DNA from: JANLYQ01 sp031365725
GTDB lineage: Bacteria > Actinomycetota > Actinomycetes > JACCUZ01
Direction: 5' to 3'
Length of the DNA stretch: 64,000 bases
Assembly (NCBI GenBank): GCA_031365725.1
Contig: JANLYQ010000018.1
Coordinates: forward strand, 56,857 to 120,856
The position numbers were made by a program, and so were the translations under genes. Below, piece after piece: positions 47,979-57,098 of this stretch. The notes beneath the pieces are model-generated. The model did no database searches and was not told where the DNA came from. It was given only the letters and a program-made list of their open reading frames with translations. The number at the start of each line of letters is the position of its first letter. Position 1 is the first letter of the stretch.

Positions 47979-48272
47979 ATGACCGCGTTCCGCGTCACCC
48001 CCGCCGAGCTGCTCGGCCTGTCCCAGCAGGTGCAGGGGACAGCCGGCTCCATCGACTCCGAGCTCGCCACGTTGCGCGGTCGGGTCGTGCCGATCAGCAG
48101 CAGCTGGACGGGTCAGGCGCAGGACCGTTTCCAGACGCTGTACGACGAGTGGAACCGCAGCGCCCGCGCGCTGCAGGAGGCGCTGGGTGGCATCAGCCAG
48201 CTTCTCGCGCAGGCCGGCCAGACCTACGACGAGGCCGAGCGCCGCATCGCGGGCAGCTTCACCGGTCGCTGA
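47979..48272 (+). CDS. WXG100-family (ESAT-6-like) protein
   Basis: This protein of 97 residues has no signal peptide and is built as a helical hairpin. The WXG motif is at residues 43-45 (ISSSWTGQAQDRFQTLYDEW), and the C-terminal type VII signal YxxxE at 83-87 (QTYDEAERRI). Such proteins are secreted as dimers by ESX/type VII systems; no EccC or other ESX gene lies in the window. ATG 47979 follows a perfect GGAGGT. It stands 132 bp upstream of two giant permeases and two ATPases in the same direction. The upstream 140 bp has a TACTGT (47917-47922) -10 candidate. Confidence 0.92.
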   Translation: MTAFRVTPAELLGLSQQVQGTAGSIDSELATLRGRVVPISSSWTGQAQDRFQTLYDEWNRSARALQEALGGISQLLAQAGQTYDEAERRIAGSFTGR

Positions 48273-48404
48273 CCTACGGCCTTCCCGACACCTGGTCGTC
48301 GACCACGGCAACGGTTGCGTCACGATGATCCCCCGCACTGGCCCCGCCGGCTGCCGGTCCGGCACGGTGGGGCCCCAGGTAGACCACGGGGGACGGGGAC
48401 GGAG

Positions 48405-51400
48405 ATGCCAAGCACCACGGCGGGACCGGACGACACTGTTGCCGTCCCCACCGCGGACGGTGGACATCTGACGATCGCCGCACTCCGGCACCGGCCACGC
48501 CAGGCCGGTCTGGTCCTGCTGCTAGCAGCTCTCGTGTCGGCCTCCGCAGTCGTCGGACCGCTGTACTCCAGGGCGTCGGAACAATCCGTCCTCGCCTCGT
48601 CGGTCCATGACGACCCCGCGGGCAGCGCCCTTGTCGTGAGCACCACCCCGACGACCGCCAGCACGCGACCGCCGGCCCCACCGCCCCGGCTGGCGACGAC
48701 AGTGCGGTCGGTGCTGCCCACGGCCTATGGCCCCCCGGTGCTCACGTCGTCGGTCGACGTCACGACCTCCACCGTCGGGACCGAGACGGACCACGCGGCG
48801 CTGAGGAGTGGCGCAGCACCAGGACGTCTCGTCAGCCGCAGTGCAGTCTGCCGCCACCTGCACCTGGTAGCCGGCCGGTGCCTGCGAGCGGGCGGAGAGG
48901 TCCTCATCGATGTCCAGCTCGCCCGCCGCTGGCAGGTGTCGCCCGGCTCGCCACTCATGGTCATCCCCTCCGCGTCCACGACCAGCACAGGTCCGGCCCG
49001 CCTGCAGGTCGTCGGCGTCGTAGACCCCCCCGACCGCACGTCGACGTACTGGGCGATCACGGGCAGCACAGGCACCGACGGAGCCGTGACCGACCTCTAC
49101 GCACAGGCAGCAACAGTCGCTGCGGTGGGTGGTGCCGCCATCCGGACCAGCGCCATCTTTCCTCTGACAGCACAAGGGATCCGGCTCGACCGGGTCGACG
49201 CGGTGCGGGTTGCGGTCCCACGCGCCGACGAGCTGGCCCACACCGTGAACGCAACCGCCACGAGCGGTGTGGCTGCCGTGCTCGACCGGGCCGCCGCGGA
49301 CGTGGCCACCGCCACCACCATCGCGCCGCTGCTGGCCGTGCAGCTGGCTGTGCTGGGCATCGTGGTACTCGGCTTCGTGTGCGCGGCGGTCACCGAAGCG
49401 CGGCGTCCGGAGATCGCACTGGCCCGGCTGCGGGGGCACGGCACGCGCGGCGCCCTGGCCATGCTGCTGCGCGAGCTCGGCTCTCTCGTCGCCGTCGGCG
49501 TCCTCGTCGGCATGGCGAGCGGCTGGCTGCTCGCGGTGCTGGCCGCGCGGGAGTGGCTGGCCGACGGGGTGACCCTGGAGCTGCGTCCTCCCGTGCTGCT
49601 CGCCGGCGTCGCCGCACTGGTCGTCGGCCTGGTGGTCGTCGTGGTAACCGGGTTGCCGACACTGCGCCAACCGCTGACCGCGCTCCTGCGCACGGTGCCG
49701 CCTCGCGCCTCGGCTCTGCGGGTGGGCGCGGTCGAGGGCGCAGTGCTGGCGCTGGCGGCGGCCGGTTTCGTCACCCTCGTCGCTGGCGGCGGCGGACCCG
49801 TCGCCTTGCTGGCACCCGAGCTGCTGGCGGTCGCGGGCGGTCTCCTGCTCGGCACCGTTGTCGTGCCGCTCTGCTCGGCGCTGGCTCGCCACCACCTCAG
49901 TCGAGGCACGGTGTCGTCCGCACTGGCGGCGGTGCAGCTGGCCCGACGCCCGGCCCTGCGGCGACTCGTCGCGATCGTGACGGTCGCGACTGCGCTGCTC
50001 GTCTTCACCGTCGACATCGCCGCCGTCGCGGCCCGCAACCGCAGCGACGCTGCCCAGGTCGAGACCGGGGCGCCGGTCGTGCTGCACGTCGCGGTGGCCA
50101 GCCCGCGTGACCTCCGACGGGCGGTGCTGGCGGTCGACCCGACCGGGGCTTTCGCGACGCCGGTCGTCACGGTGTCGTCGGCGACCGACGCCGGCCCACG
50201 GACGACCGCCGTGGAGCCCAACGCCTTCGCCCGCTTCGCGCAGTGGACCCAGCCCGCCGTCGGACGAGCAGCGGTGCGCCGGCTGACCGCGTCGGTGCGT
50301 CACCTGCCACTTGCCGTGCACCTCACCGGCGACCAGGTGGCCGTCACGGCCGCCGTCCGGCTCGCCGCGGCCCCGACCACTCCCGGCGGCCGACCACCGG
50401 CGCTCAAGCCGGTGCATCTGCTACTCGGCGTGGAGCGCGCAACCGGCGGCGGGGTCGTCGACGTCGACCTCGGGGTGGTGCCGCAGTCAGCACCAGCCGG
50501 TCCAATGCGCTACCGGGCCCCGATGCCCTGCACCGCCGGGTGCCTGCTGCGGCGAATCACCGTCGCACGCACGTTCGGCGACTTCCAGGAGGCCGAGGTC
50601 CGGCTGACGGTGACCGCACTGGCCGACGGCGCAGGCTCGGCCCTGACACCGGTCGACCTCGACGCCCGCGAGGGAGCATGGGTCGGTGCGACGTCGGCCG
50701 GTGAGGCCCGCAGCAACGTCAACGTCTTGGGTGGTCGCACGCTGCAGGCCGTCGCCGACTCCTTCGGACCTCCGGTCTCGGTGCAGCGCGGCGACCGGCC
50801 CGCCGCGGCTGCGGCCGTAGCCACCGGCGAGCTGCCCCGCGCCGCCGGCGATACGCACGACGGCCGTCAGACCACCGCTGCCGCCCCCGACCTGACCGGC
50901 GTCGACACCGGGTTCCTCCTTGTCGGGCGGGTCAGGGTCGTGCCCCGGTCGGGTGCCCGCGGCGTCGTCGTGCCGTTGGCGGCGCTGGCCTCCGGGGCTC
51001 CCGGCGCCAGCGGCAGGACGGCGTACGACGTGTGGCTCGCGGCGGACGACCCGGCGCGTGAGCAGCAACTGCGGGCGGCGCTCGCCGGACGTGGCGTGAC
51101 GGTCACCGGACGGGACACCACGGCGCGGCACGCCGCGGCACTCGGTCGGCGGGCCTCGGCCGTGGCTCTGAAGATCGCCATCCCCCTGGGCGTCCTCGCG
51201 TTGCTCCTCGGCGCGGCCGGGTTGTTGGTCGGGGCGGCGACCTCGCGGGCGGCTCGAGCGCGGGACCTGTGGGGACTGCGCCTGACCGGAGTCCCGGCCG
51301 CCGTGGTCCGGGTGGCGTGCGTGCGTGAACAGCTGACCGTGGCCGCCCTCGGCGCTGTGACCGGCGCTGCGCTCGGTCTGGTGGCGGCAGCCGCCTCGTT

Positions 51401-51602
51401 GCCGTCCCTGCCGCAGGCCGACGCGAGGTTCGGACTCGCTTCAGCCCCGGGCAGGTCGACCCCGGTGGACCTCACGGTGCCGTGGACTGCCGTGCTCGTT
51501 TCCGGGGTCCTGGGCCTGGTGCTGCTGCTGACGACGGCTGTCGTGGTGGGCAGGGCGCTGGCGTCGGCCGCCGACTCCCCCGCGACGCGGAGGGTCGCGT
51601 GA
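48405..51602 (+). CDS. Giant FtsX-like ABC transporter permease 1
   Basis: This protein of about 1065 residues has one N-terminal helix (GLVLLLAALVSASAVVGPLY, ~35-54), an extracytoplasmic domain of ~230 residues, and a cluster of about six helices (~310-560) including VTEARRPEIALARLRGHGTR, the FtsX cytoplasmic hallmark. A second extracytoplasmic domain (~580-900) has a cysteine pair (MPCTAGCLLRR), followed by three C-terminal helices. It resembles a duplicated FtsX permease. ATG 48405 follows GGGGACGGAG. Its stop overlaps permease 2 (GTGA). It probably forms one transporter or mechanotransmission complex with the next three genes. Confidence 0.85.
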   Translation: MPSTTAGPDDTVAVPTADGGHLTIAALRHRPRQAGLVLLLAALVSASAVVGPLYSRASEQSVLASSVHDDPAGSALVVSTTPTTASTRPPAPPPRLATTVRSVLPTAYGPPVLTSSVDVTTSTVGTETDHAALRSGAAPGRLVSRSAVCRHLHLVAGRCLRAGGEVLIDVQLARRWQVSPGSPLMVIPSASTTSTGPARLQVVGVVDPPDRTSTYWAITGSTGTDGAVTDLYAQAATVAAVGGAAIRTSAIFPLTAQGIRLDRVDAVRVAVPRADELAHTVNATATSGVAAVLDRAAADVATATTIAPLLAVQLAVLGIVVLGFVCAAVTEARRPEIALARLRGHGTRGALAMLLRELGSLVAVGVLVGMASGWLLAVLAAREWLADGVTLELRPPVLLAGVAALVVGLVVVVVTGLPTLRQPLTALLRTVPPRASALRVGAVEGAVLALAAAGFVTLVAGGGGPVALLAPELLAVAGGLLLGTVVVPLCSALARHHLSRGTVSSALAAVQLARRPALRRLVAIVTVATALLVFTVDIAAVAARNRSDAAQVETGAPVVLHVAVASPRDLRRAVLAVDPTGAFATPVVTVSSATDAGPRTTAVEPNAFARFAQWTQPAVGRAAVRRLTASVRHLPLAVHLTGDQVAVTAAVRLAAAPTTPGGRPPALKPVHLLLGVERATGGGVVDVDLGVVPQSAPAGPMRYRAPMPCTAGCLLRRITVARTFGDFQEAEVRLTVTALADGAGSALTPVDLDAREGAWVGATSAGEARSNVNVLGGRTLQAVADSFGPPVSVQRGDRPAAAAAVATGELPRAAGDTHDGRQTTAAAPDLTGVDTGFLLVGRVRVVPRSGARGVVVPLAALASGAPGASGRTAYDVWLAADDPAREQQLRAALAGRGVTVTGRDTTARHAAALGRRASAVALKIAIPLGVLALLLGAAGLLVGAATSRAARARDLWGLRLTGVPAAVVRVACVREQLTVAALGAVTGAALGLVAAAASLPSLPQADARFGLASAPGRSTPVDLTVPWTAVLVSGVLGLVLLLTTAVVVGRALASAADSPATRRVA

Positions 51603-54600
51603 GAGCCGGCTCAGCTCCATTCGCGGGGCTGCGGTTGGCGGTTGCCGGCCTGTGGTTCCGCCGCAGCACCGCTGTCATCGTGCTGGCGCTGGCCACCGTG
51701 GCGAGTGCCGCGGCGGTGGTCGCGCCGCTCTATGCCCAGGCCGCCGAGGAGTCGATTCTGCGCAACACCCTCACCGGGGCGAGCGCCTTCGACCGGTCGG
51801 TGCACATCGCCGTCCCGAGCGCGGGTGGTGGGGTGACGCAGCAAGCGCAGACACCGGGCTTCGCTCTGCGCGCCGCGCATCGGTTGCTCGCCCACCCCGG
51901 CTTCGGCACCGCCGTCGTGTCGCTGCAACGCCCAGCGAGCACCGACCCGGTCTACCTTCCCGCGGCCGGACCGTTCGCCGGTGGCGGCGTCGCGGGTGCA
52001 CTGGTCGAGCGGGCCGATGCCTGTCCCCAGCTGCGACTCGTGTCGGGGCGCTGCCCGAGCCGACCCCTCGAGGTGATCATGTCGCGCCGCAGCCTCGCCT
52101 TGATCGGTGCGTCGGTCGGACAGACGCTGCGGCTTGCGGTCCTGTTGGGCGACGGCACCCCGCTCACGGTCGCCGTGGTCGGCGCCTACGACCCTGTGCC
52201 GGTCGACAACGCCGTGTGGGTGGGGCGGCCGTGGTTTACCGCGTTCTTCCCGCACTCCTTCCCGCGCGGCCTCGGCGAGGTCCCCCCGACTGCCGACCCG
52301 GCGTTCCTCGGGCCGGGCAGCGCCGACCCGGCCGAGATCAACGCCTACGTCGTCGACGTACCGCTGAACCCCCAGCGCATCACCCTCGCCGACACCGCCC
52401 TCGTACGGCGCCAGGTCGCGCGCACCACGGTCGTGCTCACCCGCGACGGGCTGAGCACCGAGTCGCGCATCCCGAGCGTCCTGGACCGGGCGGCTGTCGG
52501 CCGGTCACTGGTGCGGGTTGCCGCGCCGTTGGCGGTCACCCAGCTGGTGCTGCTGAGCTGGTGGACGTTGTACCTCGTGGTCGGCTCGGCGACCGAGGAG
52601 CGCTCGCCCGAGCTGGGTCTGGCCCGGCTGCGCGGGCTCGCACCGCGACAGACCCGGACCTTCGGCCTGGCTGAGGTGTTCCTGCTGCTGCTGGTGGCGG
52701 CACCATTGGGCACGGTGCTGGGCTGGCTGCTGGTGCGCGCGGCCGCGGGCCGGGTGTTTGCTCCGGGCACGGTCGTCACTCTGACCTCGACAAGTCTGTC
52801 CGTCGTGCTGACCGTGGCGATCGCCTCGCTCGGTGGACTGCTGACGGCCGCCCTCGCGGCCCGGACGGTCCTGCGTCGGCCGGTGTCCGAGCTGCTGCGT
52901 CGCGTCCCGCCGCGTCGGGCCGGCCGCGGCGCTGGCATCGTCGAGGCGGTCGTGGTGGTGCTCGCGATCGCCGGGGTCGTCCAGCTGGCGAGTGACCGCG
53001 GCGGCCGCCCCAGCCCGGTCGCGCTGCTCGGCCCGGGCATGATCGCCGTCGCCGGCGGCCTGCTTGCCGGGCGGTTGCTGGTGCGCGTGGCCCGGCGCCG
53101 TACGACGGCAGCTCTGGCACGCGGCCGCGTCGCGGGGGTCGGCGGCTGGGCGGCGATCGCGCGCCGACCCGGCACCGCCCGCATCGCTTCGGTCGTCGCC
53201 GTGGCCACCTGCCTGCTGCTGGTAGGAGTGCAGGCGTGGTCGGTCGCGGAACGCAACCGGCACGAGCGGGCCGCGGCCGAGACCGGTGCCGAGGTGGTGC
53301 TGCACGTGCTCGCTCCCGGCCCGGAGTCGTTGCTCCGTGAGGTGCGCGCGGCCGACCCCGGCGGGACCTATGCGATGGCCGCGGTGGCCGTGCGCTCGAG
53401 CAACCAGCAGGCGCAGCTGCTGGCGGTCGACGCGAGCCGGGCTGATCGGGTGGTCGCCTGGGGTGCGCCCAGGGCCCGGCCGACTCGCACGCTCCGGTCG
53501 GTGCTGCTACCACCGCTGCCGGCCCCGTTGGCGGTGAACGGCGGACGCCTCACCGTGGACCTGGACGCGCAGTCGGTCACCTCGCCGTCGCCGTTGCTCC
53601 TGACGGCTCGGGTCGGGTGGGACGCCACCCCGGCGTCGCGATCGGAGCGGGTGACGCTCGGACCGGTCGCTGTCGGGCCACGCACCTACTCAGGTGCGCT
53701 GCCCAGTGGCTGCACCGCCGCGACCCGGTGCCGGCTCGCAGCGCTCGGCTTCAGCCACGCCGGCATCGACCTCGCGAACGCGGACGCCACGGTGGTCGTG
53801 ACCTCGATCGAGGGCGCGCCGCTGGGCGGTGCCGGCACCGCGGTGGGCGACTGGCGGCCGGGCTCGCCGACGTTGGGCGGCCCTGTCGTCACCGTCGGCT
53901 CGACTCCCCCGGGACTGCTCGTGCGCCTGCGTGCACGGGGCGGCCCCGTTGCCGAGGTCGTGCATGGTGACTCGCCCGACCCGTTGCCCGCGTTGGTGAC
54001 CGCGGGTGTCGCCCGGGTCGGCACGACCACCGGGCTCGGTGGTGAGTCGTCCCGGTTCGCGGGCGGGGCGCGGGCGGCGTACCTCCCCTCTCTCGGACCC
54101 GATGCGGTGCTCGTCGACCTCGCCCTCGCCGCAGCACTCACCGAGAACCCGGACGTCGGCGACCGTGAGGTATGGCTCTCCAAGCTCGACCTGGGAGCCG
54201 AGCGGCGGCTCCGCAGCCGTCTGGCCCAGCACGGCATCACCGTCACCAGCCGCGACACCCGGGCGCAGCTGGAGCGCACCTACGCCGAGGACGGCGCCGT
54301 GCTCGCGCTGCGACTGCTGCTGGTCTGCGGGGCTGCGGCCGTCCTTGTCGCGGTGGGTGCCCTGCTGGTGTCGGCGTACGTCGGTCGGCGGCAGCGCGCC
54401 TACGAGGTCGCGGCGTTACGGGTCGTCGGTATCCGTCGCCGTACCCTGCGTCGCCTGCTGCTCGTCGAGAACGTCGGTGCCTTGCTGGTGGCCCTGGGGT
54501 CTGGCGCAGCCGCTGCAGCGGTCGCCGTACGCGTGCTGCTGCCGGCCCTGCCGCAGTCGGACGTGACGCCGAGCTTCGCGCCGGTGCGCTTCGCCCCTGC

Positions 54601-54724
54601 CTGGCCCGTCGCGGGCGCCACCCTCGGTGGGCTCGCCGTCCTCCTCGTCGCGGTCGGCCTCACGGTCGCCGCCCTGCAGTTGCGCAGCGGTCGCCCGGAC
54701 CGGCTGCGGGAAGGAGTCCGATGA
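51599..54724 (+). CDS. Giant FtsX-like ABC transporter permease 2
   Basis: This protein of about 1041 residues has the same layout as permease 1 and is clearly its paralogue: an N-terminal helix (STAVIVLALATVASAAAVVA), a first external domain, a helical bundle with ATEERSPELGLARLRGLAPR, and a second external domain. It ends in three helices with VGRRQRAYEVAALRVVGIRR. The first external domain has CPQLRLVSGRCPSRP and the second SGCTAATRCRLAALGFSHAG, each with a cysteine pair. GTG 51599 overlaps the stop of permease 1, and the TGA overlaps the ATG of ATPase 1, so expression is tightly coupled. Confidence 0.85.
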   Translation: MRAGSAPFAGLRLAVAGLWFRRSTAVIVLALATVASAAAVVAPLYAQAAEESILRNTLTGASAFDRSVHIAVPSAGGGVTQQAQTPGFALRAAHRLLAHPGFGTAVVSLQRPASTDPVYLPAAGPFAGGGVAGALVERADACPQLRLVSGRCPSRPLEVIMSRRSLALIGASVGQTLRLAVLLGDGTPLTVAVVGAYDPVPVDNAVWVGRPWFTAFFPHSFPRGLGEVPPTADPAFLGPGSADPAEINAYVVDVPLNPQRITLADTALVRRQVARTTVVLTRDGLSTESRIPSVLDRAAVGRSLVRVAAPLAVTQLVLLSWWTLYLVVGSATEERSPELGLARLRGLAPRQTRTFGLAEVFLLLLVAAPLGTVLGWLLVRAAAGRVFAPGTVVTLTSTSLSVVLTVAIASLGGLLTAALAARTVLRRPVSELLRRVPPRRAGRGAGIVEAVVVVLAIAGVVQLASDRGGRPSPVALLGPGMIAVAGGLLAGRLLVRVARRRTTAALARGRVAGVGGWAAIARRPGTARIASVVAVATCLLLVGVQAWSVAERNRHERAAAETGAEVVLHVLAPGPESLLREVRAADPGGTYAMAAVAVRSSNQQAQLLAVDASRADRVVAWGAPRARPTRTLRSVLLPPLPAPLAVNGGRLTVDLDAQSVTSPSPLLLTARVGWDATPASRSERVTLGPVAVGPRTYSGALPSGCTAATRCRLAALGFSHAGIDLANADATVVVTSIEGAPLGGAGTAVGDWRPGSPTLGGPVVTVGSTPPGLLVRLRARGGPVAEVVHGDSPDPLPALVTAGVARVGTTTGLGGESSRFAGGARAAYLPSLGPDAVLVDLALAAALTENPDVGDREVWLSKLDLGAERRLRSRLAQHGITVTSRDTRAQLERTYAEDGAVLALRLLLVCGAAAVLVAVGALLVSAYVGRRQRAYEVAALRVVGIRRRTLRRLLLVENVGALLVALGSGAAAAAVAVRVLLPALPQSDVTPSFAPVRFAPAWPVAGATLGGLAVLLVAVGLTVAALQLRSGRPDRLREGVR

Positions 54725-55611
54725 CCGGGATCCCGGTGTCGTGCCACGGCCTGGTGCACATCTATCGGCTGGAGGGCAACGACGTGGTGGCATTGGCCGG
54801 TGTCGACCTCGACGTCGCGGCCGGTGAGGTCGTCGGGCTGCTCGGACCCTCCGGTTCGGGCAAGTCGACGCTGCTCAACCTGTGTGCCGGACTGCTGCGC
54901 CCGAGTGCCGGCCGGCTGACCGTCGGCCGGCACGAGATCGCGCGCACCGACGAGCGCGGGCTGGCCCGGATGCGCGCCGAGGACGTCGGAGTGGTGCTGC
55001 AGGGGGCTCTGCGCAACCTGCTGCCCTATGCCTCGCCGGTCGACAACGTGCGCTTCGCCCAACGCGGTGCGCGGGCGGTGCGGCGGCGTGGCCGGGACGA
55101 CGGGGCGAGCCGCGACGTCACGCTGCTCGAACCCCAGGAGGTGCTCGACCTGGTGGGGTTGGCCGACCATGCCCGCACGGCGTTGCCCGCCCTGACCCCT
55201 GGTCAGCGCCAGCGTCTTGCGGTGGCCGTCGGTCTGGCCGCGCAGCCCGGCTTGCTGCTGCTCGACGAGCCCACCAGCCAGCTCGACCACGAGGGCCGCG
55301 ACGAGGTGCTGGCCGCGGTCGCCGGCGTCAACCGCGACCTCGGCACCACGGTGGTGGCCGTTACCCACGACCCGGATGTCGCCGCACGGCTGCCGCGCAC
55401 CGTGACGATCCGCGACGGCCGGGTGGGTGCCGAAGGTCGTCGCGGCGAGGACTTTGCCGTCGTCGGCAGGGACGGCTCGCTCACCCTGCCGCCGGACGTG
55501 CTCGAACGGGTGCCGCCCGGCTCGCTGCTCAAGGTGACGATCGTCGAGGACGACTCGGTGCGCCTGGACCGCACCGACCGCGGAACTCACGACGAGGACG
55601 GATCGCGATGA
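54721..55611 (+). CDS. ABC ATPase with degenerate signature and C-terminal AbrB-like extension
   Basis: This protein of about 296 residues has Walker A LLGPSGSGKSTLLNLCAG (42-50), Q-loop VVLQGAL, Walker B LLLLDEPTSQLD and H-loop AVTHDPDVA. The signature is LTPGQRQRLAVA (158-169) instead of LSGGQ, which suggests one weakened nucleotide site. Residues ~246-284 (VVGRDGSLTLPPDVLERVPP, then VTIVEDDSVRLDR) look like a small AbrB/SpoVT-type beta domain not found in LolD-type ATPases. ATG 54721 overlaps the permease 2 stop, and the TGA overlaps ATPase 2 (ATGA). Confidence 0.87.
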   Translation: MTGIPVSCHGLVHIYRLEGNDVVALAGVDLDVAAGEVVGLLGPSGSGKSTLLNLCAGLLRPSAGRLTVGRHEIARTDERGLARMRAEDVGVVLQGALRNLLPYASPVDNVRFAQRGARAVRRRGRDDGASRDVTLLEPQEVLDLVGLADHARTALPALTPGQRQRLAVAVGLAAQPGLLLLDEPTSQLDHEGRDEVLAAVAGVNRDLGTTVVAVTHDPDVAARLPRTVTIRDGRVGAEGRRGEDFAVVGRDGSLTLPPDVLERVPPGSLLKVTIVEDDSVRLDRTDRGTHDEDGSR

Positions 55612-56372
55612 CCGAGCTCGAGGCGACCGATGTGCACGTGACGTACGGCGACCAGCACGCCTTGGTCGGAGTGGACCTGGTGGCCCGGCCGGGCACGATG
55701 GTCGCGATCACCGGCCCCTCCGGTGCGGGAAAGACGAGCCTGGTGTGGGCGTTGGCCGGTTTGGTGCACCCCAGTAGCGGTGCAGTGCGCCTCGACGGCA
55801 CCGCCCTGGGCGAGGCAGCCGGGTCGGCCGAGGGCCGCGACCGCACCAGCGCGGCCGGTGTCGTGCTCATCCCGCAGGACAACGCGCTGGCCGGCGTGCT
55901 CACCGCGCACGAGAACGTCCTGTTGCCGTTGCTGGCGGCCGGGGTAGAGGTCGGCGAGGCCGGTCGGCGTACGTCCGAGGCGTTGACCTCGGTCGGCCTC
56001 GGCGAGGCCGGCGACCAGCTGATCGAGGAGCTCTCCGGTGGCCAGCAGCAGCGGGTCGCGGTCGCGCGCGGCCTGGCCCAGCAGGGCAGCGTGCTGCTCG
56101 CCGACGAACCCACCAGCGAGCTGGACGCGGCCAACCGGGCCCGGGTCGTGCTGCTGCTGCGGGCCGAAGCCGCCCGCGGCGCGGCCGTCGTGCTCGCCAC
56201 CCACGACCCGCAGGCCGCTGCCGAGTGTGATGCCGAGCTGCACCTCGACGCCGGCGTCGGCACCTGGGTGCGGCCGCAGCGGCACAGAATCGATGCCGGC
56301 GGGTTGTCCACAGCCGACGACTCCGCGGGGTCGTCTGTCGGTCGCCATCACCGACCGAGCGACGTCAGCTGA
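55608..56372 (+). CDS. ABC ATPase (canonical LolD/MacB type)
   Basis: This protein of about 254 residues has Walker A AITGPSGAGKTSLVWALA, Q-loop VLIPQDNALAG, the canonical signature ELSGGQQQRVAVARGLA, Walker B VLLADEPTSELD and H-loop VLATHDPQA. It probably dimerises with ATPase 1 beneath the two permeases. The last 45 residues are polar and cover a 20-bp inverted repeat (56316-56335), so the true functional end may be earlier. No further gene follows in this operon. Confidence 0.9.
   Translation: MTELEATDVHVTYGDQHALVGVDLVARPGTMVAITGPSGAGKTSLVWALAGLVHPSSGAVRLDGTALGEAAGSAEGRDRTSAAGVVLIPQDNALAGVLTAHENVLLPLLAAGVEVGEAGRRTSEALTSVGLGEAGDQLIEELSGGQQQRVAVARGLAQQGSVLLADEPTSELDAANRARVVLLLRAEAARGAAVVLATHDPQAAAECDAELHLDAGVGTWVRPQRHRIDAGGLSTADDSAGSSVGRHHRPSDVS
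56316..56335. repeat. Near-perfect inverted repeat in the 3' end of ATPase 2
   Basis: GACGACTCCGCGGGGTCGTC is a 20-bp inverted repeat with one mismatch (T-G wobble in RNA). Its core ACGACTCCGCGG(A/G)GTCGT is nearly the same as the perfect palindrome at 28731-28748. It could serve as a terminator hairpin placed before the stop codon, or as a repeated binding element. Confidence 0.6.
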
Positions 56373-56491
56373 GATGCCGGAGCACCGTGCCGCCAGGCCG
56401 TTGAGAGCAGCGACCACCTTGCCCAGGGCGCCAGGGTTCGTATCAGCGGTGAGCCGAACAGTGGACACGACCCGCGGGCTGCCGCTCCCGG

Positions 56492-57067
56492 TCACAGAGG
56501 TCCGGACGTTGCGCCGAATCGGATGATGGTCCTCGGTCCGAGCTCGGACCACTGCACCAGCAGCGCGGGAACGGTGCAGGCCGCGGGCTCGCGTGGATGG
56601 AGAGCTCGGTAACGGTAGAACCGCACCCCTGCGCCGTAGCCGACGGGGTCTCGGTTGCCAGTCATGCCATGAGGGGGGTGACCCACAAGGAACCCTTGGA
56701 CCGCGTCGACGCTGAGAGGCACCGCGTACCACGCCGTCCGTGTCAACGAACCGTCTGACGGACTCAGCCCGATACCGAGGCGCGACGGCCATCCCGAGGG
56801 TCTTCCCCGAAGCCGCTGGGCGCCGGGCGGCAAGGGCGCGAGGCGGAGGGTCCGCTCCGACTCCCGCGCCGCAGTGCGGAGGTTGTCGGCGTCGGTCGCT
56901 GGGTGAGTCTGAGGCGTTGACGTCGCCGACGGGACGCCGAACGCCTGGGGCGCCGGGGTCGAACCGGACGGTGACCCGTGGCTCCGCGTACCCGCGCTCG
57001 TACCCCCGCAAGCGGACAGCACGATCAGGAGAACAAGGCTTAACCCTGCCGCGAGTCGCTGGTCCAT
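56492..57067 (-). CDS. Putative lipoprotein, possibly truncated
   Basis: This protein of about 191 residues has a lipoprotein signal peptide (RLAAGLSLVLLIVLSACGGT, lipobox LSAC near residue 20) and a Ser/Thr/Pro-rich linker. A folded domain follows (TLRLAPLPPGAQRLRGRPSG, WYAVPLSVDAVQGFLVGHPP) up to LLVQWSELGPRTIIRFGATS. The domain resembles uncharacterised actinobacterial lipoproteins. Downstream, a different frame (56510 to ~56365) reads GSPRVVSTVRLTADTNPGAL, then GKVVAALNGLAA, which looks like a lost C-terminal segment, so the gene may be frameshifted. ATG 57067 follows GAGGTG. It converges on ATPase 2. Confidence 0.68.
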   Translation of the reverse strand: MDQRLAAGLSLVLLIVLSACGGTSAGTRSHGSPSGSTPAPQAFGVPSATSTPQTHPATDADNLRTAARESERTLRLAPLPPGAQRLRGRPSGWPSRLGIGLSPSDGSLTRTAWYAVPLSVDAVQGFLVGHPPHGMTGNRDPVGYGAGVRFYRYRALHPREPAACTVPALLVQWSELGPRTIIRFGATSGPL

Positions 57068-57098
57068 GCGGCACCTCGGTCGAGTTGTCCACGGGAGA

